DNA of 64,000 bases from Pardosa pseudoannulata (Eukaryota; Arthropoda; Arachnida; Araneae; Lycosidae). This document shows, piece by piece, positions 63,792-64,000 of the stretch. Within the stretch, counting starts at the first letter, position 1. Each line of letters opens with the position of its first letter. The position numbers and the translations under genes are program-made. The stretch lies in the NCBI GenBank assembly GCA_032207245.1, contig CM063502.1, positions 73,177,309 to 73,241,308 on the forward strand, given 5' to 3'. The notes beneath the pieces are model-generated. The model did no database searches and was not told the origin of the DNA. It saw only the letters and a program-made list of their open reading frames with translations.

Positions 63792-64000
63792 ATATAATTA
63801 CTTTATAGATTTTAGTTAACAATAAGGTATACTCTTAATGTACGTTAAATAAATAACTTTCTGTGAAAAGTCAAAAATAAATAATATTCATAAAATAAGA
63901 AATAATAAGTAATTAAATAAATAATAAATAATGAAATAAATTATAAGTAAAATAAATAATAAATATTATTTTCTATAAGAAATTTTTGAGAATTCTTTCA
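63792..64000. other. A+T-rich low-complexity window end
   Basis: Degenerate AATAAATAATAAAT repeats; no gene. Confidence 0.6.

Overview
This window looks like a non-genic stretch (intergenic or intronic) of an arthropod nuclear genome. An arachnid, most likely a spider, is my best guess. The sequence is strongly A+T-rich, by eye roughly 70-75%. It carries very long (TA)n microsatellites and a transposon load typical of arthropods: tRNA-derived SINEs, Tc1/mariner relics, TTAA-flanked elements, a hAT element, Jockey-type non-LTR sequence and Gypsy-type LTR sequence. The arachnid guess rests only on resemblance of the SINE and of the gag/integrase and mariner fragments to spider repeats as I remember them. 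I found no convincing host protein-coding gene, rRNA gene or functional tRNA gene. Most open frames here are chance ORFs, microsatellite ORFs or shadows of transposons.

Layout. At 0-10 kb there is a small PIF/Harbinger-like MITE (1793-1926), a 603-bp TA-flanked foldback element (2393-2995) and a 5'-truncated Jockey-like ORF1 with three zinc knuckles (7471-8280). At 10-22 kb there is a SINE with an 11-bp target duplication, a long perfect hairpin, (TA)n tracts, a GC-richer unclassified insertion (14.29-14.95 kb), a decayed non-LTR reverse-transcriptase C-terminus (about 16.6-17.05 kb) and an exact 152-bp tandem duplication. At 22.96-27.56 kb lies the best-preserved element: a 4.6-kb minus-strand LTR retrotransposon with a 5-bp TSD (GATAG), recognisable PBS and PPT, a gag N-terminus and an integrase fragment, but no reverse transcriptase. 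It must be non-autonomous.

At 27.7-42 kb there are nested hairpins, a possible TTAA-flanked MITE, a Tc1-like transposase relic, two LTR-like fragments, a 682-bp tandem duplication and a 1.09-kb hAT element with a perfect 8-bp TSD. At 43-51 kb microsatellites are interspersed with unusually mixed-composition single-copy DNA that could be regulatory. This stretch also holds a SINE-mediated tandem duplication (45.6-47.5 kb), an old minus-strand SINE and an internally deleted mariner (49157-50107). At 51-64 kb there are two SINEs, the second interrupted at its own TTAA by a 542-bp piggyBac-like MITE. A mariner derivative with about 200-bp inverted ends around a transposase scrap (58350-58908), a MITE with a perfect 15-bp TIR and a 30-bp palindrome (62189-62617), and a 0.5-kb direct duplication at the window end follow.

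No interacting gene system or operon exists here. The coherent story is one of transposon layering: several insertions have intact target duplications, one element is nested in another, and one array looks like the product of unequal crossing-over between SINEs. I did not find a convincing new biological system.
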